Notes: generated from the sequence alone by a model not told the origin. DNA of 64,000 bases from Candidatus Vondammii sp. HM_W22 (GCF_022530855.2 NZ_CP099567.1:2356001-2420000); one strand, 5' to 3'; positions 29,025 through 39,448 are shown, counted from the first letter of the stretch. Translations and numbers: made by a program.

Positions 29025-30053
29025 TTACCCGACAGACGGAAGATCCTCCATAGACCATCGGGGCGTAGCACTGAATTTAAGGGGTTCGGATGCGCCGGTG
29101 CGCAGACGCTGCCAGCCGGCATAAGCGATCATGGCGCCATTATCCGTGCAAAATTCCAGACGGGGGTAGTAGGCACGGGCACCCTCTTTCTGCATTACCT
29201 CCTGAATACGTTGACGTAGACGCCGGTTAGCACTCACTCCACCTGCCAACACCAGTGTTTTGGCACCGGTGGCTTTAACCGCCCTGCAGCACTTGATCAC
29301 CAGCGTATCCACCACCGCATCTTCAAAAGCACGGGCGATATCGGCCTTGATCTGCCGGTTGTCTGAAGAGGACGAAACCTGTTGCTGAATCGTATTGAGT
29401 GCAAATGTCTTGAGACCGCTGAAGCTAAAATCAAGCCCTGGCCGGTCTGTCATGGGCCGGGGAAAACGAAAACGTGTGGAGTCTCCCTCTTCTGCCAGAG
29501 CGGCCAGCTCAGGCCCACCCGGATAGGGGAGTCCGAGGAGTTTGGCTGTTTTATCAAAAGCCTCTCCAGCGGCATCATCCAGTGACTCACCCAACAGCCG
29601 GTAACTCCCCACCCCTTTCACTTCCATCAATTGCGTGTGGCCACCGGACACCAGCAGGGCAACAAAAGGGAACTCCGGGCCATCCTCCTCCAGCATCGGC
29701 GCCAGCAGATGGCCCTCCATATGATGGACACCCAATGCCGGAACACCCAACGCCCAGGCCAAGGTTCGCCCAATGGCAGCACCGACCAACAGGGCGCCAA
29801 TCAGACCTGGACCACAGGTATAAGCAACACCATCGATATCGCTTTTGCTGAGGTTCGTCTGCTCCAGTACACCGATAATCAGGGGGAGCACCTTGCGTAC
29901 GTGATCCCGCGAAGCCAACTCCGGCACCACACCACCATAGACCGCATGCACATCGGTCTGGCTGTGGACCAGATGGCCCAACAACCCCTTATCGCCATCG
30001 TAAATGGCAATTCCGGTCTCATCACAAGAAGTCTCAATACCCAGAACCCGCAT
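29025..30053 (-). CDS. tsaD: tRNA N6-threonylcarbamoyladenosine synthase, TsaD
   Basis: 342 residues from the ATG at 30053, chosen because the AGG ribosome site is well spaced for it and [14 protein letters not shown] is the classical start; the ATG three codons upstream sits directly on that AGG. The metal-binding HHMEGH motif (about residue 110), [12 protein letters not shown] and [13 protein letters not shown] are present. TsaD transfers threonylcarbamoyl to A37 of ANN-decoding tRNAs in the cytoplasm with TsaB, TsaE and TsaC. It lies divergent from rpsU, the normal gammaproteobacterial arrangement. Length and motifs are intact. Confidence 0.97.
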   Translation of the reverse strand: MRVLGIETSCDETGIAIYDGDKGLLGHLVHSQTDVHAVYGGVVPELASRDHVRKVLPLIIGVLEQTNLSKSDIDGVAYTCGPGLIGALLVGAAIGRTLAWALGVPALGVHHMEGHLLAPMLEEDGPEFPFVALLVSGGHTQLMEVKGVGSYRLLGESLDDAAGEAFDKTAKLLGLPYPGGPELAALAEEGDSTRFRFPRPMTDRPGLDFSFSGLKTFALNTIQQQVSSSSDNRQIKADIARAFEDAVVDTLVIKCCRAVKATGAKTLVLAGGVSANRRLRQRIQEVMQKEGARAYYPRLEFCTDNGAMIAYAGWQRLRTGASEPLKFSATPRWSMEDLPSVG

Positions 30054-30291
30054 ATCTTTCATCCTGAGGTTAAACGCTCACAAATCATCAGCGTGCCTAT
30101 GGAATGGTACATTACCACTAGTCTTGAGATTCGGGGATAGCGGAAAATTATTTAACAGCTCCTTAATATATTGTATTGGGATAGTCGGTAGCCGAGGGCC
30201 AAATACCTTTGCAAATCATCTGCGCCGGGAGTAGTATTCGCGCTCTTAATGCTTCAAGCAACCCGGTCTAGCAACGATTTTGAGGTCGTAA

Positions 30292-30507
30292 ATGCCTAAC
30301 GTACGTGTCAAAGAAAACGAGCCCTTCGAAGTTGCACTGCGGCGCTTTAAACGCGGCTGTGAGAAAGCCGGTGTACTGGCCGAAGTGCGTCGCCGTGAGT
30401 TTTACGAAAAGCCGACCACAGAGCGCAAGCGTAAATCTGCTGCCGCTGTAAAACGTCACCTGAAGAAACTCTCCCGCGAGAACCGTCGCTGGGAACGCCA
30501 GTACTGA
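30292..30507 (+). CDS. rpsU: 30S ribosomal protein S21
   Basis: 71 residues, the standard length: [20 protein letters not shown] to [14 protein letters not shown], very basic. S21 binds near the 3' end of 16S rRNA and helps initiation. First gene of the macromolecular synthesis operon; GAGGT ribosome site 7 bases upstream. The 230-base gap to tsaD must hold both divergent promoters. Confidence 0.98.
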   Translation: MPNVRVKENEPFEVALRRFKRGCEKAGVLAEVRRREFYEKPTTERKRKSAAAVKRHLKKLSRENRRWERQY

Positions 30508-30523
30508 TCTGGATATCCATACC

Positions 30524-30967
30524 ATGCTGACGCAGCGCATACGGGATGACATGAAGGCCGCAATGAAGGGAGGCGAGAAACGCCGTCTCGGCATTATCCG
30601 CCTGATCCTGGCCGCAATCAAACAGCGTGAAGTGGACGAACGAGTCGAAATGGATGACCAGCAGACGCTGCTTATCCTGGATAAGATGGTAAAGCAGCGA
30701 CGCGACTCCATCGAACAGTTCGAGAAAGCAGACCGGAACGATCTGGCCGAGCAGGAAGCTTACGAGATCGAAGTTCTGAAAGATTATCTGCCCGAAGCGC
30801 TCAGTGACGATGAGATCACCGCACTGATCGCCGAAGCCATTACCGCATCCGGCGCAGAGTCCATCCGCGACATAGGTAAGGTGATGGGGCAACTCAAACC
30901 CAAAATGCAGGGACGTGCAGACATGGGGGCCGTCAGCGCCCAAGTCAAACAGCAGCTCAACGGCTGA
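30524..30967 (+). CDS. yqeY: GatB/YqeY domain protein
   Basis: 147 residues, all helical, starting MLTQRIRDDMKAAMKGGEKR, with the YqeY pattern SDDEITALIAEAITASGAES and KPKMQGRADMGAVSAQVKQQ. It resembles the tRNA-binding tail domain of GatB; a role in aminoacyl-tRNA metabolism is assumed for the family. It sits 16 bases after rpsU and 73 before dnaG, its usual place in many gammaproteobacteria. Confidence 0.93.
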   Translation: MLTQRIRDDMKAAMKGGEKRRLGIIRLILAAIKQREVDERVEMDDQQTLLILDKMVKQRRDSIEQFEKADRNDLAEQEAYEIEVLKDYLPEALSDDEITALIAEAITASGAESIRDIGKVMGQLKPKMQGRADMGAVSAQVKQQLNG

Positions 30968-31040
30968 CCGTTCACCACTGCTCTGCTAAAACTGCTCCGG
31001 ATGCCTTGCGCTCCCGGGGCTTTTTTGTCTCTAATGCCCT

Positions 31041-32780
31041 ATGGCCGGAAGAATCCCTCCACAATTCATTGATGAACTGGTGAACCGGGTCGATATTGTC
31101 GACCTTATCAACAGCCGTGTTCCATTGAAAAAAGCCGGCAAGGATTACCAGGCCTGCTGCCCCTTCCACGACGAAAAAACTCCCTCCTTCACGGTCAGCA
31201 GGGACAAACAGTTCTACCACTGTTTCGGTTGTGGCACCCACGGCACAGCGATCGGCTTTCTGATGGATTACGACAGCATGGAATTTATCGACGCCATCGA
31301 AGAGCTGGCGGCACGGGAGAACCTGGAGATCCCCCGGGAAGCCGGCACCAGCGCAGGACCGGACTACCGCCCACTCTACGACACCCTGGAACAGAGCGCC
31401 CGCTTCTACCAGTGGCAGCTGCGCAAACACCCCAAGGCAAACCTGGCAGTAGGATACCTGAAGCAGCGCGGCCTCAGCGGTGGAATTACCGCTGAATACG
31501 GTATCGGCTACGCCCCTGATGGATGGGACAACCTGATCGGCCAGCTCGGGCGGGAGAAAGAGCAACTGGAAAAACTCCGCACCACGGGGATGCTCTCTGA
31601 ATCCGATTCAGGAAAAAACTATGACAGGTTTCGCGACCGGATCATGTTCCCGATCCGTAACCACCGGGGCCTGACAATCGCCTTCGGCGGCCGAATACTG
31701 GGTGATGGAAAACCTAAATATCTGAACTCCCCCGAAACACCGGTTTTCCACAAAGGCAGAGAGCTGTATGGTCTTTTTGAAGCACATCAGGCACTGCGCA
31801 AAATCGAACGGTTGCTAGTTGTCGAAGGTTATATGGATGTCGTCGCCCTGGCCCAGTTTGGTATTCGCTACGCAGTGGCAACTCTGGGAACCGCCACCAC
31901 ACCCGAGCATCTGGGACGTCTGTTCAGAACCACACCCGAAATCATTTTCTGTTTCGACGGTGACCGCGCAGGACGTGAAGCCGGCTGGAAAGCTCTGGAA
32001 ACATCGCTACCCCATATGCGCGACGGGCGGGAGATCCGCTTTCTATTCCTGCCCGACGGCGAAGACCCGGACACGATGATCCGAAAAGAGGGGATGGAAA
32101 AATTTCAGCAACGGATTCTCCATGCCAAACCGATATCCGATTTTCTGTTTGACCGATTGACCGAGCAAGTGGACATGAGCTCTCTTGGGGGTAAGGCACA
32201 ACTGGCAGAACGGGCGAAAACCCTGCTGGCAAAACTGCCAACCGGCCTCTTCAAAGAGATGATGCACAAGCGCCTTGGGGAGTTGATCGGCCTGGACCCG
32301 GGCAGTCTGGGTAATAGCCCAGCGGCCACCACCAAACCGAATCGCCGGGCAAAACGCAAGACCGGGGGCGCACAGCAGACAATACCCCCCGTAAGACGGG
32401 CCATTATACTATTACTGAAGCAACCGGAGCTGGCGGCTCAGGAAGAGCTGAACATGGACTGGATTCAATATGAGGCCCCTGAAATTAATTTATTGCATCA
32501 ACTGCTTGAATTAATACAAAACCAACCTAATCTTAATACAGCTCAGATTATTGAGCGCTGGCGCGGCCGAGAGGCCTTCCCTCACCTGGAAAAGCTGTGG
32601 AGCATGGAAAATGAAGTGCAACTCCCCAACGAGGGGTTGAAAGAGGAGTTTCGGGGTGCCCTGCAACGGCTCAGCGAGCAGCGGCACAAACAGGAAACAT
32701 CAACATTGATTGACAAAATCGGTGCAGGCAACGCATCAGAGAGCGAGAAGCAGCAGCTGGCGCAGCTGCTTGAAAAATAA
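31041..32780 (+). CDS. dnaG: DNA primase
   Basis: 579 residues. The N-terminal zinc ribbon ([20 protein letters not shown], then HCFGCG) is at residues 36-65; the TOPRIM core follows with [15 protein letters not shown] and [18 protein letters not shown]; the C-terminal DnaB-binding domain is the more divergent last 150 residues. Synthesises RNA primers at the fork with DnaB helicase. Undamaged. Its 3' end is AT-richer than its core. Confidence 0.97.
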   Translation: MAGRIPPQFIDELVNRVDIVDLINSRVPLKKAGKDYQACCPFHDEKTPSFTVSRDKQFYHCFGCGTHGTAIGFLMDYDSMEFIDAIEELAARENLEIPREAGTSAGPDYRPLYDTLEQSARFYQWQLRKHPKANLAVGYLKQRGLSGGITAEYGIGYAPDGWDNLIGQLGREKEQLEKLRTTGMLSESDSGKNYDRFRDRIMFPIRNHRGLTIAFGGRILGDGKPKYLNSPETPVFHKGRELYGLFEAHQALRKIERLLVVEGYMDVVALAQFGIRYAVATLGTATTPEHLGRLFRTTPEIIFCFDGDRAGREAGWKALETSLPHMRDGREIRFLFLPDGEDPDTMIRKEGMEKFQQRILHAKPISDFLFDRLTEQVDMSSLGGKAQLAERAKTLLAKLPTGLFKEMMHKRLGELIGLDPGSLGNSPAATTKPNRRAKRKTGGAQQTIPPVRRAIILLLKQPELAAQEELNMDWIQYEAPEINLLHQLLELIQNQPNLNTAQIIERWRGREAFPHLEKLWSMENEVQLPNEGLKEEFRGALQRLSEQRHKQETSTLIDKIGAGNASESEKQQLAQLLEK

Positions 32781-32886
32781 GCGGGTGCAGGGCTTCCGCA
32801 AACCGAAGGATTTGCACGAAACAGCGATCAGCGCTATGCTAGGACGTTCACCTTCGCGCATATCCTCTTACAAATCAAGGCAGGAA

Positions 32887-34698
32887 ATGAATCAGGAACA
32901 GCAGCAATCCCAACTCAAGCAACTCATCGCGAAGGGTAAGGAACAGGGCTACCTGACCTATGCCGAAGTCAACGATCACCTACCTGACGGCATCGTCGAA
33001 CCGGAGCAGATCGAAGACATCATCAGGATGATCAACGATATGGGCATTCAGGTGCATGAGTCCGCACCGGACGCCGATGATCAGGTCATGTCTGACACTG
33101 CTATCAACGCCGATGAAGATGCCGAAGAGGCCGCTGCCGCCGCACTCGCCACTGTAGACAGCGAGTTTGGCCGCACCACTGATCCGGTACGCATGTACAT
33201 GCGCGAAATGGGTACAGTGGAGCTGCTGACCCGAGAGGGCGAGCTGAAGATTGCCAAACGCATTGAAGAGGGTCAGAGGCAGGTACTCACCTCACTCTCT
33301 ACCTTTCCAGACACCATCAAGTTAGTGCTGGAGATGTTCGAAAAGGTCAAAGCTGAAGAGGCCCGCCTGACAGACGTCATTATCGGCTTTGCACACCCGG
33401 ATGTACCTGATAACCCCGTCCCTCCAGCCCCGGAAAAGAACGTCGACAAAACTGATAGCGATGAAGAAGAAATCGACACCGGACCGGATCCTATTGAGGC
33501 AGCTGAAAAGGCCAACGACATCCGAAAGCAGTTCAAGACATTGAACAACAGCCTTGCTAAAAATGGACGCATGCACAATAAAACGGTCAAGGCCCAAGAG
33601 AAACTCACTGAAGCCTTCATGGAGTTTCGCTACACACCCAATCTGTTTAATGGCATGGTGCTGAACCTGCGGTCGGCCATTACCTTTATCCGTCAGCAGG
33701 AGCGAGGCATCATGGACCTGTGCGTTGCCCAGGCGAAAATGCCGCGCAAAGAGTTCATCACCTCCTTCCCGGACAGCGAAACAGACCTGGAGTGGCTGAA
33801 CAGGCAGATCGAATCTGGAAAAGGCTATTCAGAGGTGCTTGAAGAAATCAGCATCGACGTCACCCGCTCGCAGAAAAAACTGCTGGAACTGGAGAATAGA
33901 TGCCAGCTCGCCATCAAAGAGATCAAAGAGATCAACCGCAAGATGTCTATTGGCGAAGCGAAAGCACGCAGAGCCAAAAAAGAGATGGTGGAGGCCAATC
34001 TTCGCTTGGTGATCTCTATTGCCAAAAAATACACAAACCGTGGTTTGCAGTTCCTGGACCTGATTCAGGAAGGCAACATTGGCCTGATGAAAGCCGTTGA
34101 CAAATTTGAGTACCGTCGTGGCTATAAATTTTCCACCTATGCAACTTGGTGGATTCGCCAGGCCATCACCCGCTCCATCGCCGATCAGGCCCGTACCATC
34201 CGTATTCCGGTGCATATGATCGAAACCATCAACAAACTGAACCGCATCGCCAGACAGATGGTCCAGGAGATGGGCCGTGAGGCCACCCCAGAAGAGCTGG
34301 CAGAACGCATGGAGATGTCAGAAGACAAGGTACGCAAAGTTCTGAAGATCGCCAAAGAGCCAATCTCGATGGAAACCCCCATCGGTGATGACGAAGATTC
34401 ACACCTTGGCGACTTCATCGAGGATGCCGGTGTCGTATCCCCTCTCGATTCCGCCACTGGCGAAGGATTGGGAGAAGCGACCAGAAACATGCTGACCGGC
34501 CTCACCTCACGCGAAGCCAAAGTACTCAGAATGCGCTTTGGCATCGACATGAACACAGACCACACCTTGGAAGAGGTAGGCAAACAGTTCGACGTTACCC
34601 GCGAGCGCATTCGGCAGATTGAAGCCAAAGCCCTGCGGAAACTCCGCCACCCATCCCGCTCAGAAAAAATGCGCAGCTTCCTGGATGGAGAGAACTGA
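32887..34698 (+). CDS. rpoD: RNA polymerase primary sigma factor RpoD
   Basis: 603 residues from ATG 32887 behind AAGGCAGGAA; an upstream in-frame ATG at 32710 lies inside dnaG and is rejected. Region 1.1 opens [20 protein letters not shown]; an acidic non-conserved region follows; region 2 has [20 protein letters not shown]; region 3 ends near [19 protein letters not shown]; region 4.2 reads [20 protein letters not shown]. It directs core polymerase to housekeeping promoters. The anti-sigma-70-type regulator Rsd is encoded at 52050-52475. Confidence 0.98.
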   Translation: MNQEQQQSQLKQLIAKGKEQGYLTYAEVNDHLPDGIVEPEQIEDIIRMINDMGIQVHESAPDADDQVMSDTAINADEDAEEAAAAALATVDSEFGRTTDPVRMYMREMGTVELLTREGELKIAKRIEEGQRQVLTSLSTFPDTIKLVLEMFEKVKAEEARLTDVIIGFAHPDVPDNPVPPAPEKNVDKTDSDEEEIDTGPDPIEAAEKANDIRKQFKTLNNSLAKNGRMHNKTVKAQEKLTEAFMEFRYTPNLFNGMVLNLRSAITFIRQQERGIMDLCVAQAKMPRKEFITSFPDSETDLEWLNRQIESGKGYSEVLEEISIDVTRSQKKLLELENRCQLAIKEIKEINRKMSIGEAKARRAKKEMVEANLRLVISIAKKYTNRGLQFLDLIQEGNIGLMKAVDKFEYRRGYKFSTYATWWIRQAITRSIADQARTIRIPVHMIETINKLNRIARQMVQEMGREATPEELAERMEMSEDKVRKVLKIAKEPISMETPIGDDEDSHLGDFIEDAGVVSPLDSATGEGLGEATRNMLTGLTSREAKVLRMRFGIDMNTDHTLEEVGKQFDVTRERIRQIEAKALRKLRHPSRSEKMRSFLDGEN

Positions 34699-34711
34699 TA
34701 CACCGTTTTCC

Positions 34712-34788
34712 GGGCCTATAGCTCAGTTGGTTAGAGCAGTGGACTCATAATCCATTGGTCCTAGGTTCGAGTCCTAGTAGGCCCACCA
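34712..34788 (+). tRNA. tRNA with CAU anticodon (probably Ile2)
   Basis: 77 bases including CCA. Acceptor GGGCCTA/TAGGCCC, D arm with TAGCTCAGTTGGTTAGAGC, anticodon stem GTGGA/TCCAT around loop CTCATAA, T arm CTAGG-TTCGAGT-CCTAG. A CAU anticodon can be elongator Met or lysidine-modified Ile (AUA). The place just after rpoD matches E. coli ileX, so Ile2 is favoured. Its 3' end is used as a phage-type attachment site, judging by the integrase beside it. Confidence 0.9.
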
Positions 34789-34876
34789 ATTCAGCAGCAT
34801 TATTAATGAGTTAACGTGATTTAAGAAATTCGGAAATTGCGAATTCCCAAAATAAATATGATTTTCCCAAAACAAC

Positions 34877-35899
34877 TCATTTCGTTGGCTCAATATCGAT
34901 GGGCTTTCTGTCGTAGACATGGACCATCCTAGGGTCTTTGTGGCCTCCAGCTCTCTGTTTGTCGTCCGGGGTGTCGGTTATCCCCTTGGCTTTTAGGTCG
35001 TGTATTGTGAACCGCTCTCCCTGCCATTTTTCCCGCATAAATCTACCCCAGGCTGTCTGTACCGTGGACTCTGACAGCCGGTTACCGCGGCGACCTTGAA
35101 TCAAGTGTTTTCCGAATAGATTTGTCCTCAGAATTTTTGCTGCATCAACCACAGATTTGAGCGCTGGGGACCACCGGGTAATGGCGTCCCTGCTGCCCTT
35201 CCGTCGGTGCAGATAGATGCCCTCGTCAAGCACGTCATCCCGCGTCAGATCCAGCACCTCTGACAGTTTGGCGCGCAATAAATATGCTAGCTCCATAATT
35301 ATCGGGAGATATCCAGACAGTTCGGATTTTGCGGCCTCGAACTCGGCATCAGTAACGTAGCGAGTACGTGCTCGCTCCTCGTTTCTCCTGACGCCCTTGG
35401 CCGGATTGATTGTGACTCCCCCCAGGTGCCGCTCAATTGCCCATGAGAATACTAAACTGATATATGATTTTTCCCGGTTTCCACCGATGCATGCATCCTC
35501 TTTTTCTCGTTGATCTAAATATTTTCGTACAGTTAGAATAGTCCAATTTTTTAACGGGATGTCTCCGAAGTGTCGCCCATCCTCCAGCATTTTTGAACAG
35601 ATGCGACGATGATACCCTCGGTAATCCTGTTGAGTCGATGCCGCTTTTTTTAGGAACATCAGGGAATCTTGATATTGTTTTGACAGCCAGCGGAATGTTT
35701 TTGTCCTTCCGCCAGCGGGGATAGTCATTTTTTCGTATACGGCCCATACTTGGGCGAGCGTCGCTTCTCCGCTGCACAATCGTTTTTCTGTTTGTTTCTG
35801 GGTCTCTGGATTGTATTCAACGAGCATATATCGCCCTTTTTTGAGATAAACATATTCCGGCAACTTCTGGTTTTTTCTTGATCGCGGGCGGGGAGCCAT
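34877..35899 (-). CDS. Tyrosine integrase next to the CAU tRNA
   Basis: 340 residues. N-terminal basic Arm-type domain (KNQKLPEYVYLKKGRYMLVE), SAM-like core-binding domain, then the catalytic domain: first Arg in ELAYLLRAKLSEVLDL, Lys in the beta-hairpin (HRRKGSRDA), HDLKAKG (H, with K in the second Arg place as in some phage integrases), GGHKDPRMVHVYDRK with the nucleophile Tyr. It is read towards the tRNA 88 bases away, the usual position of an integrase whose element entered a tRNA 3' end. Frame intact. Confidence 0.88.
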   Translation of the reverse strand: MAPRPRSRKNQKLPEYVYLKKGRYMLVEYNPETQKQTEKRLCSGEATLAQVWAVYEKMTIPAGGRTKTFRWLSKQYQDSLMFLKKAASTQQDYRGYHRRICSKMLEDGRHFGDIPLKNWTILTVRKYLDQREKEDACIGGNREKSYISLVFSWAIERHLGGVTINPAKGVRRNEERARTRYVTDAEFEAAKSELSGYLPIIMELAYLLRAKLSEVLDLTRDDVLDEGIYLHRRKGSRDAITRWSPALKSVVDAAKILRTNLFGKHLIQGRRGNRLSESTVQTAWGRFMREKWQGERFTIHDLKAKGITDTPDDKQRAGGHKDPRMVHVYDRKPIDIEPTK

Positions 35900-35901
35900 A
35901 T

Positions 35902-36153
35902 CTAATTCTGGACAAATTCAATGTCTTCCGAGTGATTATCATCATTTCCGACACCCATCGCGGTATTCACAGCGTTAATTGTTGTACATACCGTACCACC
36001 AGCACCGTACAGCACAGGTATCCCCTGGGCGCGCAAATTTTTCTCCAGATCTGCTCTGCGTTTGCAGTTCATCCAGACCATCAGATCGGCTTCTGTGACT
36101 AATGCAGTCTCTCTACAGCGCCAAGCTGGGCTGTGTTTGCCAGTTTGCGCAAT
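35902..36153 (-). CDS. DUF4224-like small phage protein (excisionase-type)
   Basis: Ends three bases before the integrase start. Reads LVTEADLMVWMNCKRRADLE, then KNLRAQGIPVLYGAGGTVCT, a pattern I associate with DUF4224 proteins encoded beside phage integrases. There is no ATG before residue DLM; the frame is open back to a TAA at 36162, so the start is uncertain (ATT at 36153, or an internal ATG near 36084). A role in directing excision or integrase regulation is inferred from position. Confidence 0.5.
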   Translation of the reverse strand: MAQTGKHSPAWRCRETALVTEADLMVWMNCKRRADLEKNLRAQGIPVLYGAGGTVCTTINAVNTAMGVGNDDNHSEDIEFVQN

Positions 36154-36220
36154 TTTGGTTTAGCCAGATGCATTCAGTTCGTACCGCCTCGATGCCGGAA
36201 CGGACGGAACCGAATTTCAT
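36113..36220 (-). pseudogene. Possible start of a C5-cytosine methyltransferase
   Basis: From ATG 36220: MKFGSVRSGIEAVRTECIWL then a stop at 36115-36113. MKFGSVxSGIEA is the usual SAM-binding N-terminus of phage Dcm-type methyltransferases, in which the residue after V is Cys. Only 35 codons exist and no later motif is found, so this would be a remnant; a chance resemblance cannot be excluded. Confidence 0.35.
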
Positions 36221-36351
36221 CCTACATTTCTCCGCTTATGTTCTGCCATCACCATGTTTGAATTACCGCTTGAATCCGATGTCTGGTGGGGAGCCATTGA
36301 ACTGTTGCAATTATTTTCCGCAATGAGCGATAGTGTTGTCGCATAACGCGC

Positions 36352-36426
36352 TCACCCCCAGCACGAATTCCACCACGCAATGCCTGACATCATCTCAATT
36401 TCTATTAATGCGGTTTCTGTAGACAT
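36352..36426 (-). CDS. 24-codon ORF coupled to the exonuclease gene
   Basis: Its ATG overlaps the exonuclease stop (TAATG). It encodes MSTETALIEIEMMSGIAWWN and four more residues. Short Trp-rich proteins of this kind are common in phage early regions, but I know no family. The coupling is the only evidence that it is translated. Confidence 0.35.
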   Translation of the reverse strand: MSTETALIEIEMMSGIAWWNSCWG

Positions 36427-37028
36427 TATTTGCTCCATAAAATAGTCAGTATTTCGTCGCGCATCGCAATTACTTCATTGATTCCGAGTTCAAGCGCTTT
36501 ATGCAGAACTGGATCAGCTTTCACTCGGTAAACAAATAGAGGTAAATCAGGATGGTATGAAACGTAATCACACCACACACGCCCTGCTATCCACATCTGT
36601 CCTTGAATCTGCGCAATGTTTTCAGAGTGAGGCACACCTTTAACAATGGTATTAACTTGAATTTCTGCTTTCCGGCATTTGATCTCCACCATGCCATCTG
36701 TGCCGATCAATCCATCAGGCGAACAGCCGTAAAGCTCTTTGTCATCAGTGATAAATCCAATCTGTTCCACAGAGAGGCCACGGGTCAGTTCATACAGTTC
36801 TCTCGCCTCGGCCTCCTACTCTATGCCGCGCTCCATGTGCTCATTGCTGTATTGGTCAAGAATTTTTCCCGCATACATATCAGCGGCCAGCTTGGTGGCA
36901 TAGGATTTACGCTGTTTTGATTCCTCGCCTGCTGACGTGACGATCTTGGAGAAATTAGAGGCGGTGGGAATTCCCGCTCTCAGTGCGAACCATTCTGGGC
37001 TGGATTGTTCAACGTTATGTGTAATCAC
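36426..37028 (-). pseudogene. YqaJ-type phage exonuclease, split by one TAG
   Basis: Two pieces in one frame: MITHNVEQSSPEWFALRAGI (37028) to NEHMERGIE, TAG at 36818-36816, then EAEARELYEL through GCSPDGLIGTDGMVEIKCRK to 36426. The WFALRAGIPTASNF start and the SPDGLI...EIKC active-site block are the signature of lambda-exonuclease-like YqaJ recombinases, which resect double-strand ends. With the Erf protein upstream it would form a two-component annealing recombination pair. The TAG comes before the catalytic residues, so the truncated product is inactive. Confidence 0.75.
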
Positions 37029-37774
37029 GCCTGACTCTTCTTTGCAATAATCGCCAGCCGTTCATTGATCCGCTTTATGAGACTGCCGAATCTACGCGCT
37101 TCCAATTCATTGAAATGCTCGATCTTGGAATACTTCAGCCATGCCTCTTTATCCAAGTTGTTATCATCGATCAGAGCATTTATTTTCAGCGCCTGGTCTT
37201 CTGTGATGTATTTAGTTTCGCTTCCTGATCCATTACCATCGTCATCTACATTGCCCTCTGTTGATGCTATTCCGGTAACGGCCTCATAGGTCGCTATTTT
37301 CAAATATGTGATCGTTGATTTGATCTGCTGGATTGGGTTCTTACTGCCCGAGGTATCTGGTGGTGCCGTCATTGTTGTGCTTTCGCTATGACCAGCAGCG
37401 TATGAGAGAATACAGGTGATTTTAATGCCGTCTGCCTGATCTATATCCCACCGCGCAGACAATCCATGCTTACTCAGTTCCGTATTTACGGAATTCACCA
37501 TGTTACCAATGGAGGTGTACATAGAATTATATTGAGTATTCTTCTTGTCCTTTAGCACCTCCGGCGGATTAGCTTTAAAATTAGCAACAGCCAGGGCATA
37601 TTGTTTCCTCGCCTCGTTCGTTTCCCACCTCTCCTGTAATTGCATCAGTTTGTCCAACTTCTCCAGATCAGCACCTTGCTCTACAGCGATCTGGAGCATT
37701 CCGGCTGGTGTCATTGCTGGCTGTACAGCAACCTGCCTATCCTGCTCAATTTCCTTCAATTCTTGATTCTGCAT
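37025..37774 (-). CDS. Erf-family single-strand annealing protein
   Basis: 249 residues from ATG 37774 (GAGGT ribosome site 7 bases upstream). ERF core: NFKANPPEVLKDKKNTQYNS, then IGNMVNSVNTELSKHGLSAR, and the C-terminal EDQALKINALIDDNNLD helix pair. Such proteins coat and anneal ssDNA during phage recombination. The stop overlaps the exonuclease ATG by four bases. Undamaged. Confidence 0.8.
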   Translation of the reverse strand: MQNQELKEIEQDRQVAVQPAMTPAGMLQIAVEQGADLEKLDKLMQLQERWETNEARKQYALAVANFKANPPEVLKDKKNTQYNSMYTSIGNMVNSVNTELSKHGLSARWDIDQADGIKITCILSYAAGHSESTTMTAPPDTSGSKNPIQQIKSTITYLKIATYEAVTGIASTEGNVDDDGNGSGSETKYITEDQALKINALIDDNNLDKEAWLKYSKIEHFNELEARRFGSLIKRINERLAIIAKKSQA

Positions 37775-37950
37775 CTCGATACCTCTCTGCCTCAATTTTA
37801 AATACGTATTTCATGGTGCCAATACCCGACAATAAAATGCTTTAATCCGTCGCCACAAATTCCGAAGAAAGCGCGACCATGGATCTGTTTTTACAGAAAC
37901 AAAATCTCTCATTGAGTTATTATTCACGCCGTAATTTCCCATTCATCACC

Positions 37951-38088
37951 CTATTCAAAAGCGCACTTCTTCATAAATTGCAATGCGTAACCGTCTTCCT
38001 GCACTACTGCTAATGCATTTTCCTTGCTAATTTCTGAAAGGTCTATTACATCAGCGCCAACAGTTTTTAAAAATTGTTCAAGTGTCAT
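37951..38088 (-). CDS. 45-residue DUF4116-like protein
   Basis: Reads MTLEQFLKTVGADVIDLSEI, then NALAVVQEDGYALQFMKKC. The segment AVVQEDGYALQF matches the short helical repeat of DUF4116, usually found in tandem; here only about one unit is present. It begins 12 bases after the preceding gene's stop, so it is likely co-transcribed with the phage early genes. Function unknown. Confidence 0.4.
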   Translation of the reverse strand: MTLEQFLKTVGADVIDLSEISKENALAVVQEDGYALQFMKKCAFE

Positions 38089-38099
38089 TGAGCTATTAT

Positions 38100-38417
38100 T
38101 CATGCCGCAATCTCCCCATTCCTCACTCTATTCAATATCTCATCCGCAATCTCATCACTGCGCTTTTCCATTAGCGCTATCGCTCTATCAACAGTGGTCC
38201 CGGACATTTCTGGCACCTCGATTCTAAAAATATCAATTGAATCAGAAAACCCGGGCTTAACCGATGTCTCACATTCTCCGGGCTGGAAATTGCAGTAGCA
38301 GATGACAGTGAATGGAATCTCTATATCCATAAAGTTATCTAGGCATACATAAAGAATCTCTTCGTATTCAGCGCGAATTATTTGAGTACCGTTAATGAAT
38401 TCGGGTTTTATATTCAT
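38100..38417 (-). CDS. Phage hypothetical protein
   Basis: 105 residues starting MNIKPEFINGTQIIRAEYEE, acidic, with a C-terminal helix ATVDRAIALMEKRSDEIADE-like segment. I recognise no family. It is in line with neighbouring early genes and has no disruption. Confidence 0.5.
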   Translation of the reverse strand: MNIKPEFINGTQIIRAEYEEILYVCLDNFMDIEIPFTVICYCNFQPGECETSVKPGFSDSIDIFRIEVPEMSGTTVDRAIALMEKRSDEIADEILNRVRNGEIAA

Positions 38418-38495
38418 TGCACTGTCTACTATTAAATGCCAGAGCCGTTGCAGAAGCCTGAGTCTGAGCCTGAGCCGGTTTCAGAATATCTATCT

Positions 38496-38855
38496 CTAAT
38501 CTGCTTGAATGAATTCACCATCTTTATCGAGTGAATACCATGTGTCAGGCTCTATTCCGTTATCTCCAACTTTGCTAGCTCGGATATGAATTAACTGATA
38601 GTCGTTGTCTCTGTAACACACTACGATAGCTCCATTTTCGCCTGATTTGGCTCTGCCTTCGTAACCACTGTTAAAGGCGATGCCAGATATACCGCTATTT
38701 GACGCAGTGCCAGCGGAACCAGCATTAAATGCAGCACCATAATCCCCGCTGTTTGATGCAGTGCCATGCTCACTCTCATTATGCGAGTGTTTTAGTTCCT
38801 GTAGTTCCTTGTTTGTTTGGGTGCTGTTATCATCATCATTAGTTTTATTGGTCAT
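38496..38855 (-). CDS. Small phage protein with glycine-asparagine tandem repeats
   Basis: 119 residues. After a charged N-terminus (residues 1-32) comes a run of eight-residue units of the form A-[SF]-N-[SA]-G-x-x-G: TASNSGDYGAAFNAGSAGTA and SNSGISGIAFNSGYEGRAKS. The C-terminal part (GAIVVCYRDNDYQLIHIRAS, then GIEPDTWYSLDKDGEFI) is a small conserved tail seen in some phage proteins. The repeats suggest a small beta-helix. Function unknown. Confidence 0.6.
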   Translation of the reverse strand: MTNKTNDDDNSTQTNKELQELKHSHNESEHGTASNSGDYGAAFNAGSAGTASNSGISGIAFNSGYEGRAKSGENGAIVVCYRDNDYQLIHIRASKVGDNGIEPDTWYSLDKDGEFIQAD

Positions 38856-38869
38856 TTCCTTTCCTTTGT

Positions 38870-39448
38870 CTATTCTGCTGATGTCGCTAATGCCTCTTTT
38901 CGGTAGTACGCTGATCTCGACGAAAGTAGTTGAGCGCAGGTCACAATAATTTCTTCCAGCGTTTTATCTTCGACGGCAAATGACTCGCGGATAAAATCAG
39001 GCAACTGCTCACAGGTAGCAACAAATGACTCTGCCGGAACTGGTATTACTGTTTGACTGCCATTTTCTTCGATACGGATCAAGAAGCGGTTGGGTATTTG
39101 CAGCAAGGGTGATTTTTTCTGCTCTTTGATCTGCTTTTCACACTCAATGAAATATCTGCGAGCTTCACGGCCTTTGTCGGTGCGTTCGACCATTGCCAGT
39201 TCTTTGGCCATGTCGAGGGTGAAGAAGTAGTTTATGGATGCGCCGCAGTTCCCGCTCCCCCGTTTTGGTGAGCGGGAAGTTGTTATATAGTCTGAGCCGT
39301 ATTCAAAGCCGTATTGCCCTATGCGGCCTTTAACCCAGCTAGTGAAGTCACGGCCAACGCCAAGAAATTCATGTAAGCGTTTGGCGCTGACGGTTTCGGT
39401 AGGTTTGCCTTTGAGCAAGCGTGAAGCGATAGGGATGGGGTTGGTCAT
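38870..39448 (-). CDS. AntA-type phage antirepressor
   Basis: 192 residues from ATG 39448. The AntA/AntB domain is clear: TVSAKRLHEFLGVGRDFTSW and NYFFTLDMAKELAMVERTDK, followed by EARRYFIECEK. Such proteins counter prophage repressors or bind operator DNA. The frame stays open upstream to 39589 (RAAQGPQGRRCSTGMLTCSV), which resembles phage leader peptides more than this protein, so I use the internal ATG. Confidence 0.75.
   Translation of the reverse strand: MTNPIPIASRLLKGKPTETVSAKRLHEFLGVGRDFTSWVKGRIGQYGFEYGSDYITTSRSPKRGSGNCGASINYFFTLDMAKELAMVERTDKGREARRYFIECEKQIKEQKKSPLLQIPNRFLIRIEENGSQTVIPVPAESFVATCEQLPDFIRESFAVEDKTLEEIIVTCAQLLSSRSAYYRKEALATSAE

Noticed and set aside
32710-32886. N-terminally extended RpoD start
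   Set aside because: The extension lies inside dnaG and reads as non-conserved residues; [13 protein letters not shown] at 32887 is the standard start and has a ribosome site.
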